64,000 nt of DNA from Hybos culiciformis. Lineage: Eukaryota > Arthropoda > Insecta > Diptera > Hybotidae. Location of the stretch: positions 59,043,834 to 59,107,833 of the forward strand of contig OZ023273.1 of assembly GCA_964007475.1 (NCBI GenBank). Direction: 5' to 3'. Position 1 is the first letter of the stretch. The number at the start of each line of letters is the position of its first letter. The position numbers and the translations under genes are program-made. Under the pieces are notes generated by a model. That model had not been told where the DNA came from, did not search any database, and saw only the letters and a list, made by a program, of their open reading frames with translations. Positions 42,301 to 54,300 of this stretch are shown piece after piece.

Positions 42301-45300
42301 TTGTATGAGAAAGGCCAGGTCAGTTTGCAGGTCAGTTCCGCTCAAAGGTCAGTTTTAAGGTCCAAGTGCAGATAAGTGATAAGGTATTAGAGGAACAGCT
42401 CGAAAAGGATTTCTGAATTAAGATCACGAATTTAAAAATCATAAAACTAAAATTATTTTATTTACACGCAATTAAAGAATCCAAAATAACTCTCTTGTCC
42501 CAATTTTGAACCTTATAAATATAATTAAACATTCTTGAACATTAAACTGTGGAAATAAATTTATTTTGTGAATATTTTTTTAAAATACTTTCAAATAACT
42601 TGTTTTTATACCAAAATTTGGCATCCAGCAGGTTTTTTTTTAGTAAGAGGGATTAAAGCAAAAGTAATATATAATACAGAGATTATTGAGACGAAGCTAA
42701 AATCTAACAGCTGAATTATACAAGTCCACTTATATTATGTAGGTTAGGTACCATAAACATACATATTTGTAAATGCATTTGAATATGTGATGTCACATAT
42801 TTCACATATTTCCAGAATTTGCAAAAAAAATTCAATGAACTTAAAACATGTCAAACATTTTAAACTTAATTATCTTAATTGATGAAAATATTTCTTGAAA
42901 TATTGTGATTCTAGAATTTTTTTTTTCTCGTTTCATATATTATAAACTGTGTATAATATACTTTTAAGTTCTGATGCAGATTATCATTATTCTTGAATTT
43001 ATTTATGTTTTCTTTATTTTTTTTATGTATTTTTAATAGTTTTTTAGATTAGTTTTAAATCTTTTTTACAAAAAAAAAAAATTATTTTAAATTTAATACA
43101 ATTTTACATTATTTGTTATGTTCTTTATGTTTTATATTAAAATTTTTAAAATTTTAATCTTTTAAATATTATTAAAAATATTTATTTTTATTTTAAATAT
43201 TATTAACATTCACGATTATTATTAAGCCGATATTAAAGAAATTTTAAAAAATTCTTAAAAATTTTCATCTTAGACAAGTTTCCGCCCAAAGAAGCTTTTT
43301 TTTCAGTACTCGATAACACATAGAGAAAGCTTTAGTTACACATTAAAAAAACAACATAAAAGCTAACTATCAAAGAGAAAGGAAATTAGAACAACATAAA
43401 GATTAAAAAAAAATAAGGATAATTGAACATGTTTGTCGGCGCTCTCATTGTTTATGTTTTTTTTATCTTGCATAAAAATAGAACTTAAAAAAATTTTTTT
43501 TTTCTATTTTTATATATTGTTTTAATTAAATTTTTCCACATTATATTATATATGTACACATAATATTAAAGTTTATAAAAAATATTGTTTTTATTATTGT
43601 TTTAATAAGTACCTACCTACTTAAAAAAAAAAAAGAATTCTACTTAAATCTTGTTATTTTAATTTCATATAATTTTGTTACTCATTTTGACTGAAATTGT
43701 ATATTTAGCGAAAACTATATATTTTTATATGCTTACATATTTTAAATAATTTACATTCTTGGTCTTATATAGATAAAGGTATATCTAATTATACATTAAT
43801 TTTGTAAAGATAAGAGAATTTAAGCTTTAAATGTTAAATTCCAGCATTATTTCAGTTTATGTTTTTTCACATTATATTTTTGAGTGATATATTTTTCCCT
43901 ACAAATTTAGAAAAATTGTAGCTTGAAATTTGTCGTGTTATTTATTGAATTATTTTTATACCATCTATATTAAATCTATCAGCACGTACGTGACAGTTTG
44001 CTAATTTACTAACCATTATTATTTCATGCTTCCTTAATATATATAATTAAAATCTATAGGTATATATTATTTAGATTTTAATTTACTATTTGTATTATAT
44101 TTACATAGTTTTGTTTATTGTACGTTTTTATTATTTATGTTTACATAAAAATAACTTCGTTTAATTTAAGAATAAACAAGAAATAATGTTTTTTAAGGAG
44201 TATACATATTGTATAGTAATTTTAATTTTTCACAAAATTATAAAAGCAATAAATAGTTCAGTATTGTTCAATAATCTAAAATACTTAAATCAATTGAAAA
44301 TTTAATATTTCATGCTTATTTCACGGTAGAATTTCTTTATTTTAAATAAAATTTCGAAAAAAAGATAACATAAAAATATTCTAAAATTTAAGTATAAATA
44401 ATTAAAAAATTTTGTTGGTAAGAAAACGTCCTGAAAGGCAACACACAACACAAATGAAAGCATTAACTTAACATACATGTATGAAGCAATTAAGTTTTTT
44501 TTACTATCCAAAAAATGTTGCATCATAGGTACTTACTTTGTGAAAAAAAAATAAAATTTAATATTCAAAATGAAAATTTAAATTTTTTACTTATAGAATA
44601 CAAATTTTGCAGTTTCAGAAAAGGCAACAAAAAGACATATATAAAATCGCCAACGGGAATATATAAAATCGTAGTCTCAATATGGTTTTTATTTTCATTT
44701 TGTGAAGTGTACAGAGTTCAATTAATGGCTATAAAAGTTCACAATATCGGAAAATAGTTACTTAGAATTAAAATTTAATTTGCATTTCGAATTTGAGAAA
44801 ATAAAATCGAATGCTAATAATTTTTGCTATCTACTATAGGTATTTATTATCGTAGGTTGACCCCATTCTTTTTTCTATCAAACTGTACTAAGATTGATTT
44901 TAGACAATATTATAAAAAAGAATTATAAAAACAGAGTGTTTTTTTTCCAAATTTTTAAATATTTTTAGTGTTCAATTAAATTATTTTAAAAATATTTTAA
45001 ATTGAAAAAAACTTCTTTTTTTTTAAAACAATTGTAAAGAATAACTTGTCAATTTTTTATTTTGACAGACAAAATGTATCTATTATTATATTTTGTCGGA
45101 GCAGGCGCATAAATGTTGAATACATACACATAATAAAATATGTAGTGATTTTTTTTTCTTTCTTTCACTTTGTCCAAGTAATTCAAATTTTGAATAAAAT
45201 ATTTTATTTATGAGAGATTCAAATAATATTCTTCCTTTAATTTTACAATTAGTTAAAAGAAAAAGCACATATTAAAATTGAATAAAAATTTTATTTATTT

Positions 45301-48300
45301 TTTTTTTTGTTTATCTCATTTATCCGACCGATATCTTAACATAATTATTTTTTCGACCTAACGATATGAAAATAGATTAGATACTAACGGTTTTATGGGT
45401 ATACAAAAAAAAATATTAAATCGATAATTTTCTCACTTACACAAGTAACTCTATATTAATATCCAGATAAATAAATAAATAAAACAATAATAATAATAAT
45501 AATAATAGAGGATATGGGAATTCAGACCACCACCGGTTTGCGATGTTATTATTATTTTAAGAAAATTGTTATGTATATAAATTTGGTAAAAATCTATACA
45601 TATATATTTGGAAGTACTATATACATACATGCATGCATTGACATAGTGTAACAAAAAAAATATTACATTCAGCACAGCAAGAGTACCGGTGTTATCCTTT
45701 TTACTCTGTAATTCTTTTTTATTTTTAATGCATGTAATTTATATGCTTTTAGTTTAGTAAAATAATTTCAAATCCTTTTAAGTTTTTTGATTAGCATTAA
45801 ATTAAAAATTATAAATAATAATTTATGGAACTTATTATATTATAATGAAAATAAGATACAACAATCTATTAAATATGCTACAGATTTTTGTTTGTTTTAT
45901 TGTCTGTAAGAAATTTTTATAGGGATTATTTTGTTTTCTCTAAAATGGTTAAAAATTTAATTCTAATTATTGTTCTTTAATTTTTAATTTTGACAAATTC
46001 AGAAATGATAGTGTAACGTACTTGACTATATTTTTGAACATATATTAAAGAAAGTATACATTTACTAAAAGATTAAAGATGTGGCAGGTACCTAACGCTA
46101 GAAAAATAAATTCCAAATTAAATTTTTGCAAAACATAAATAACTTATTTCAATTTAAGCAAACTTATTATGTAAGTAGATTGCAAAGGACAAATATGATG
46201 CACATAGATGCCTTTTTTGACTTAAATTTTGAATGTTATTAAATTATCTATGTCTTTAATGTTCTGAAGACGGTGTAATTTGTTTTTGATAAATTTATTT
46301 TGATCAAAATACGGAGACAAATTTTTAGATCTGATTGCGTGCTGTAAAAGAGGTCATTCATATTATCAGAGCTATAAATCAATATAGCATTAACAGTGTA
46401 TAAGTAATAATATATTAAAAATGTTGTTTATAAAAATCCTTGTGGAACACCCTTTTAAATTAATAAACGAACCTATTATAATACTAAAAGTTAAATAAAA
46501 TTAAACCAAATTAAAATAAATTAAATATATTTTTTTCTCTTTAGTGATCTTTCTCTTTGATGTTACTTTTTTCTAAAAGGACAAAAATATATTTAAAAAA
46601 TCTGCTTGTTTGCCTTTTTCATCACGTTTCAGTAAAAGAGTAAAACTACATTTGTATTAAAAATATAGTTTTTTGACTTTTTACACTCATTATATCTTTT
46701 TATACACATTACAAAAATATAATTTAAAAATCACCTTTTTTACGGTATTACACTTTCGAAAAAGGACAAAAAATATATATATGTATATTTAAAAATCTTT
46801 TTTTTATTTTTGTCCTTTTACATTTTTTTACACAGATAAATTTAGAGTGTACAATGAAAAAATAGGCAAAGGAATTTTTCTAGCTAATAAATGACTTATT
46901 TTATTCCTATAAAAATCATATTGCTCAATATGGTCCTAAGCTTAATATACCATAAACATAACGTACAATTAATAATAATCAAAAGCTTTATACCACAATG
47001 AAATTTATGAATCAAATTTATCAAATTCTGGTATTATATACAAATACCATACAAACAAAAAATGTTGATATACCTATTCGAAAAAAAAAGCCAGAAAAAG
47101 CTTACACATTTGTTGACAATTAAGGTTCTTTTAAAATTTGGTTTCTGTCTTTGATAAAAGTGAAAAATGATTAATCATACTATTGCATATGTTGAGTTTA
47201 GTTTTGTATATGATAGAATAGAGTTTTGTACTACTGTAATAAGTTTGAACATTTTATTATTTATTTCCTCCGCATAAGCTTTTTTAATTTGACACAACTT
47301 TTCTGGACTAATAAAATTTGCAATTCCAATGCAAGTAGATAACTCCCGAATCTTAGGTGAAAAACTTAGAATTTTCGAGTCTCTAGCGCAGAAAATTACA
47401 TTTTCAGTGATCCTAATTGTAATAATTTGATGGGTGGGAAGAGGAGTATAAGTCAATTTTTATCCGAAATGAAATCAAATCATTATCGAGGTGAAAAAGT
47501 CGTATTACGTACTCTGTAGAAAGTGTGTTCTGTAAGAAGAGTATAACTCCATTGGAAGTTTATAGACTTATAATTTTTTTTACAAAACACGTAATACGAC
47601 TTTTTCATCTCGATAATGATTTGATTTCATTTCGGATAAAAATTAACTTATACTCCTCTTCCCGCCCATCAAAGAATTCCTAATGAGCAACAAAATCACG
47701 TTTTTTCATATGTACTCAAGGACCTCAAGGTCCATTATCCTTTTTTTTATATTATTATGTATTGTTCATCCTTATTTTTATTTATTTTTTCTATTAAAAA
47801 TAATAATTAAATATTGATTATTACATTCGTAATTTGGTATTTAGTTTGGCTTATGCAATAAAAACTTTGGCTTGGAAAATTTTAGGTTAAAATTCAAAAC
47901 TAAAGGCTTAATTTTTACGTCCAATCTAATGTAGGAATTTTCTTCTAATTTATTAACTATATTCTTTAATGAAGTGTATTTATGCTCAAATAAAAATTAA
48001 AACATAACCAATATTGTAGATATTTTTTTATTTATCCATGTATTTTTTAATTCAACACTAAAACCTTTTGACTTAAATTCTAGGTTATAAATTTAAATAG
48101 ATAATTGAATTTTGATATTGTTACTTTAAAACTAAACTAAAAAAAAAACTAACATAATTTTATAGTATGCTTAATTTTATTTTAAATTGCATAAAAGATA
48201 TTAAGTAATGTAATGTTGTTCGTTGTGATAGTTTCTCTAATAATTTTTCTTCTAAAAGAGTTCAAAAACAATGAATTCATCAATTTAAGTGAGAACTGGT

Positions 48301-51300
48301 TCTATCCAAATAAGATGGTGACTGTCTTTATATCTAAGTGTACATATTTCCCTAAATTTTGTATTCTAAATACTCATATAACGTCGTTTTCGTTTTTCAG
48401 AACATTTAAACCTAAGCAAAGAATTTTATCATTTGAACATTTGAACATAGAGACCTTGTGTGTTTAATTTATTTGGTATTATAAGAATTGATAGTAAATT
48501 GCTGTACGTTTCGCATTTTTAAGAAACTTTTTACTAAATTTAGGGACAAGCAACCTTAACTTTACTGGGACAATATTGTTATTGTAGTAATTAGTGACGA
48601 CGCTCGAAAGCTATTCAATCCTATAAGATAAAACAACTAACACTGCTAAAATGAAAGCCTAGATTGAGAAACGTACCAACATAACCCTTGCCCCACCCTA
48701 TCTTATCTTTCTCAGTGGTTAGTTTGGAATTTTTTTCATAAAATACAGCACCATCTCAACATTCAGTCAAGAATTGGATAATCCTGTATTTTAGTAAATT
48801 TACAGTATTGAACCTAAATATTTTGGGCATTGAAATTTTCAATATTGATGTGTTTTCCTCCACCAATCGTTTCCCACAATATTTTACTATCAATTGCCAC
48901 TATATTGTGCAAATAACCCAAAATCTAAAATATAAAAAATAAAAAAAATTAGAGATAACAAGGAAACAACATTTTAGTATTTAATTTTATTAATTTTATA
49001 AAACAAAAAGAGCCTTCAACAAACCATAATGTAACATCAAATCAATCATCTACCCTCACCTTGGACATTAAATTGACTTTAGCTTTAAAATTAATATTTT
49101 ATCAAATTTTCCAACCCGATTGTATATATGTAAATATTGATCAAATGAACTGATTTATATTTTAAAATGGACTGCCTTGAGTTTGCCTATACGGACATGC
49201 AAGCGGCCTTCATTTTAGTTACCCAACCCTCACTATGAAATTTCTATTCATATAGTAAAAAAGTAGATGTATCAATGAATTTAAAAAAAAAAAATGTTTT
49301 CTTTTCCTGCAAAAGTAAGTAAAAACTAAGTTCTTTACGTTTATTAGACTTATAAATATCGCAAGTCTTGTTTGCTTCAATCATAGGCGCCCGGAGGGGG
49401 GGAGGGGGGCTTTGATAAAGAAAATTAAACTTAATCAGCGATGTGACCTAAACACTAAACTCGTACAAATTAGAAACACGATTTTAATTTAAATAATATT
49501 AGAATATTTGTCATTTTTTAAACGAAAAATAAAACTTATTATCTCGCACAATAACTTTTTTAAACACTTGCTTACTCTTAAATTTTAATTTTTTAATGCG
49601 CTAAGAAATTTTGAGAACATTTAAATTACAAATTTTAGATTTTAATTTTTCCAGATTTTTATGTCATGCAGTATTTTAATTGTTTTAAATAAATTATTAA
49701 ATTTTTTTTTCAAATTTTTCGATTTTTGAGTTTCGGGTAAAAATACAAAAAAATTTATAAATTTTGGAATTTCTATATGCACGGAATTCCAGATATTCCA
49801 TTTTCACATTTCGCTTAGTGAAGGGCAAGAGAATTCCTTTTCTGGTTACTTTTATGCTGTCGAAGTAGTTCACGCGAGTTTACGAAAGGACGTTACGCGA
49901 CGTAAAAAAGAATATCACAATTGGAGTATTTTGCCAGTTATGCTCAACTGCAACCGCCGTTCAGTTACAAAAAAGTAAAGCAATTGCATTTCTTAAATCT
50001 GTGGTGTAGAAATATCTATGGTGTAAAAATATAAAAATATAAAAACAATTTACGTGTTTGAATATAATACGCCTCAAAAAGTTTCATATAATATAATGTG
50101 TCTTTTTTATGTCGCATACGCGCATGAACTACGTCGAAAATATCTTCGTTGATTTTGTTTTTCTTCTAACTAGCGAGTTACTGAAAGTTTTGGAACGATT
50201 CGGAATGCAGAAAAGAAGGTTGCTGTTTCTCTTTGAAAAATAATAAATAAAATTGTATCTGGTTTTTTTTTCTTTATATATGTAGGTATATATTTATTTA
50301 TTTTTTATTTGTTTTTTATTATCTAATCCAGCAAGTGAATTCGTTTATTAAAAATGTTAATTTATGTTTAATGTTTTTTACTTGTAATAAGAAAAGATTA
50401 ATATAAGATACATGTAATTCAATTCTCAACAGATTTTTTTTATATTCATCGAATCATCGTTGAAGAAATACATATTTATAAGCTGATAAAAAAAAAATTT
50501 TTTGCCCCCCCCCCCTAGAAAAAATCCTGCGGGCGCCTATAGCTCCTACCCTCAGCTAAAATCTTGATAATGTATTACGACTACCGATTATTCCTCCCTA
50601 TCCTTTTGATTATATTTCTGTAATTTCATTTTAAGAAGCACGTTGTTTCAAAAACCATTTGTTAGTAAATACCACACTTAGTATGCATTTTTTGATCTTG
50701 CGAGTTACAGCCAAAAAAATTAAGAATAGAGATCAACTTTTCCTTTCTGAACTTATTTATAATCGTTATATGTTTTTAATCTAAATAGAAGTTAAATATA
50801 TAACAAAAAATGTATATTTATATTTTTTATCGATCCAACGGCTTTATAAATCGTAGAAATTAAACATTATAGAATCACGCCAACCAAAGAATTAGTTTTC
50901 GAAAGAAACTATTGTAGTGCCAAAAAGATACTGCATCAAAATTTGCCATGTAATACGTAATAATCTATGGAATCTAACAAATGTTCTATGGAATCTAACA
51001 ATTGTTCCCTACAGCTGGCGGACGTTTGTTTTATGACTTGCGCCGCTTTAAGAAAAGTTTAATGATTACCTACTGACTGTTCCACTTTTTAATCCCGTCT
51101 AAATTTTCCTATCCCATTATCAAATCCATACTTATTTAAGTATAAAAAATATCCCACCTAGTGATTTGGTAACTTTAATAAAAAAAAAAAAAAAAAAAAA
51201 TGTGACATCAATTGAAAAAGAAATAAAGTCACGCAGTGATACCCTAAGAAAACCAGAAGATTCAATAACACGCCAAGCTTTCCAATACAAACCAAATTGC

Positions 51301-54300
51301 AGAAGAAGAAGAGGACGACCATGTAGATGCTGAATTAAGAAACGCCAATCTAAGCTGAAATGAAATCGAAGAATTATCTAAAGACAGAATTGAGGGCATG
51401 TGTACGCTCCCTATGTTCCCTCGAGGAATAAAAAGGAAAAAAAAACGTAATAAAGTTAATTGATGTTCAATCAAACAAACATCTGCATTATATACCGTAT
51501 TAGTTTACATTCGAAACTGTAGATGTTCCGTTCAGAAAAATTAGAAAAATCACTTTAGGTCTCAACATCTAGATTATTTTATAATATATAAATGATTTAA
51601 ACAAATGAAATCTAATGTGTTTGTAGGGTACCTGCACCAAATATGTCAAATTAGCAAATATTAAAGCATACTCAAAAATCTGAATGGTATGGTACAACAT
51701 ATTATACATGTATGTATACCAGTATGTTACTTCAAAATAAAACAATATAACGTAATAGCATAGTAACAAAAAGCAAAGATGTCAATCTTAATATATATAT
51801 ATTCAAGGTAAATGCCTAAATTTTAATTATATTTACCTCTTGAATGGAACAAATCATTGCCATATAAATGCTGTTGTTGAAACTGTTTAGATTGTGCCAT
51901 TGATTGTGTAGTAAGCTTAGAATTAATTGGTCGATAAATTTGATCCTTTACTTGCAAAAAAATAATATTCGATGATTGAGGCTGATTTGGTACGGGGTGT
52001 GTTTTAGATAATGTAGCATACGAATTACTTTGCAAAGATAAACTTGGACTGTTGATTTTTTGAACAGGGCTCCAATAAACTTGACTTCCTTGAGCTCCAC
52101 CATCACTACCAACATCCAAAATTAAAGGAGTACTTCGACCGTTTGGTTTGTTTCGTTGTTGTATCGACGAATTCTGTTGAACATAATCATAAGGATTTCG
52201 CATTATCATTTCAGGATAAAACTCATTATTTTGAAAATGTTTTTCTGTTTTATTCATATCCAAATGTTTAACCGGTACATTGCGATAATTCAATAAATGG
52301 GGAGAAGCAACTGAGAATGGTCTTGGCGATGAAGTTGAAATTTGTTGCTGTGGGTAATAGTTTTCTCTTGGCTGTAAGACTGAATCAGTTTCGATAGGAT
52401 AATAGCTAAAACGGTGCTGATTAGTTGGACTATCATAAACATCTGATGCATTTGATTGAATGCTGTTTCGTTTGATGACATGAGCATAAATAGGGGATGT
52501 AGATATTGGCGGTGACATTTGAATATTTCTTTGTGGCAAACTTTGTAAACGTTGAGGTGTTTGTGACATAGGAACTCCATTTTGTTGATGATATTCCAGA
52601 GATGAATACGAAGGCGGGGAAATATCTGAACATAATTTTTCAATATTGTCTGATGTTCATGAAAATATAAAAATTTTATATTTTAATATTTTAAAGCAAT
52701 ATAAATTAATGAGAATAATTAAAATAATTTGCAGAATATCACAAATTAATGCATTAACTACGCACTTTCGATTTTGACTTCAGTGCATTGAAGTGCATTT
52801 TATTCTTTTTAACAAATGAGTCATTCATTACCGGACTACATATATGAAAATTGTGAGATTTTCTATTCTTTTGAGAATATATCTCTTTTCTTATCGGATA
52901 TCGAGAAATAAAAAAGTACTGTTTTTAAATTGTAATAGTTCGGTAGCATGTTCCGATAAATGGAGTTTTGAAAATTTTTACCGTTAAACCATGACCAGAG
53001 TTAAGTAAATTAATGTAGGTATGTACTACCAATTTGCTTTTTCATGGGTTTCCTTCCTATTTTTTATATACATCAAAATAATAAAACTAATATAAATTTT
53101 AGTAAAATTATCTTACCGTTTTTTGTTAGTTGAATAGACTGTTGACTTCCAGAAAATTTAGTCGGCGTTTTGTTCATTGACTTACGACAAAATTCTTTGA
53201 CCTTTTGAAGAATATCTTCCTTACTTAAGGTGTTACTTAATTCTTTGGTTCTTGTCATATTTATATTACTTTGAATTTGTGGAACTGTTTGTTGTTCTTG
53301 ATGTGTAGAATTTCCCACTAACATTTTTTCTGCTACACTTTGACAGCTGGGTGGTTGAACATTAGTTACACTATTTAATATTTTTATTGGTGTTGTGTTT
53401 CCCTCATATGGGATGTTAAAAGATGTTTCTTCAATAATTTTAGGGTTACGATCTTGATAAATTCCACTAAATGTATTTCTGTTTTGGGATCCTCTTGAAA
53501 AGTTCTCTTCAGATATTAATTGAGCATAAATTGGTTGATTTGAGGAAGACATTGTTCTTCTTAACTGAGGTTGTGCGTGCTGCTGTGGTGAATTTATTTG
53601 TGACTGTTGGGTTTTTTGGAATTGTAGTTTATTAAGATCTTGATCATTATCATTTTTTTGTTGTTGAATGGGTAGTTTTTCATAAAGATTTTCTTTTTTT
53701 TTATTTAACGTCATTCTTTGATTATTGCTTAGAATCACTTTATTGAATAATTCCTGATCTGTTTTTTCTTTAATTTCTTTAAGTTTATTCCATTCTTCGA
53801 AACCGACATTATAATCTTGGGCCGTAAGAGCAGTGTTAACGGTTATTGGTGACATTGGCTTAAGAATTCTTCTTGTAAAGTCTGTTTTCCCTTGAATGGG
53901 AGTTGATGTGATTGTTGGCCCGACGAAATCAAGGTGTTCTTTGGAATTATCCGGTGTACATTTAAGAGTTAAACTACTTCTTGATGGTTTTGGCAAAGAA
54001 CTGCTTGAATTTTTATTGGATCGTTTTGTGATTTCACTACGATCCATTGATGACGAACGAACAAAATGCTCTGATGGGTCCGTGACTCTTTTTTGTATCA
54101 TTGATTGTCTCTCTAAACTGCGGCGTTGCAAAAAATTTTGTTTCCTTGGAACAACCTTTTCTTGAGTTTTACTTGGAAACGGTTTTAAAGAACCACTTAA
54201 CAAAGTCGCCCTTTGAGTTTTTTGACGCGATAAGTTGGAATCACGTGAATCACTTGGTTGCATACGCTCACGCGAACCAGATTGTGAATGTTGCTTACTC

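Larger units (their letters stand above)
37700..51836. other. Long first-isoform intron without recognised genes
   Basis: The 17.6-kb intron of the long isoform. Apart from repeats listed separately (40407, 45486, 47427, 49383, 51001, 51225) I see AT-rich sequence and no exon-like ORF; the ORFs of 60-93 codons are low-complexity or unsupported. A repeated CTGCAAACT/GGTCAGTT patch lies at 42190-42365, and AAAAGGACAAAAATATATTT-like repeats at 46570-46830. Confidence 0.55.

Noticed and set aside
42019..42365. CTGCAAA/GGTCAGTT repeats as a mobile element
   Set aside because: Short, degenerate and partly in direct orientation; boundaries could not be set.
47175..47456. 93-aa minus-strand ORF
   Set aside because: No recognisable motif, overlaps the left arm of the hairpin repeat, no splice partners.
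52290..52643. Other-frame minus-strand ORFs of 117 and 66 aa
   Set aside because: Out of frame with exon 51837-52625, which has the correct splice phase on both sides.
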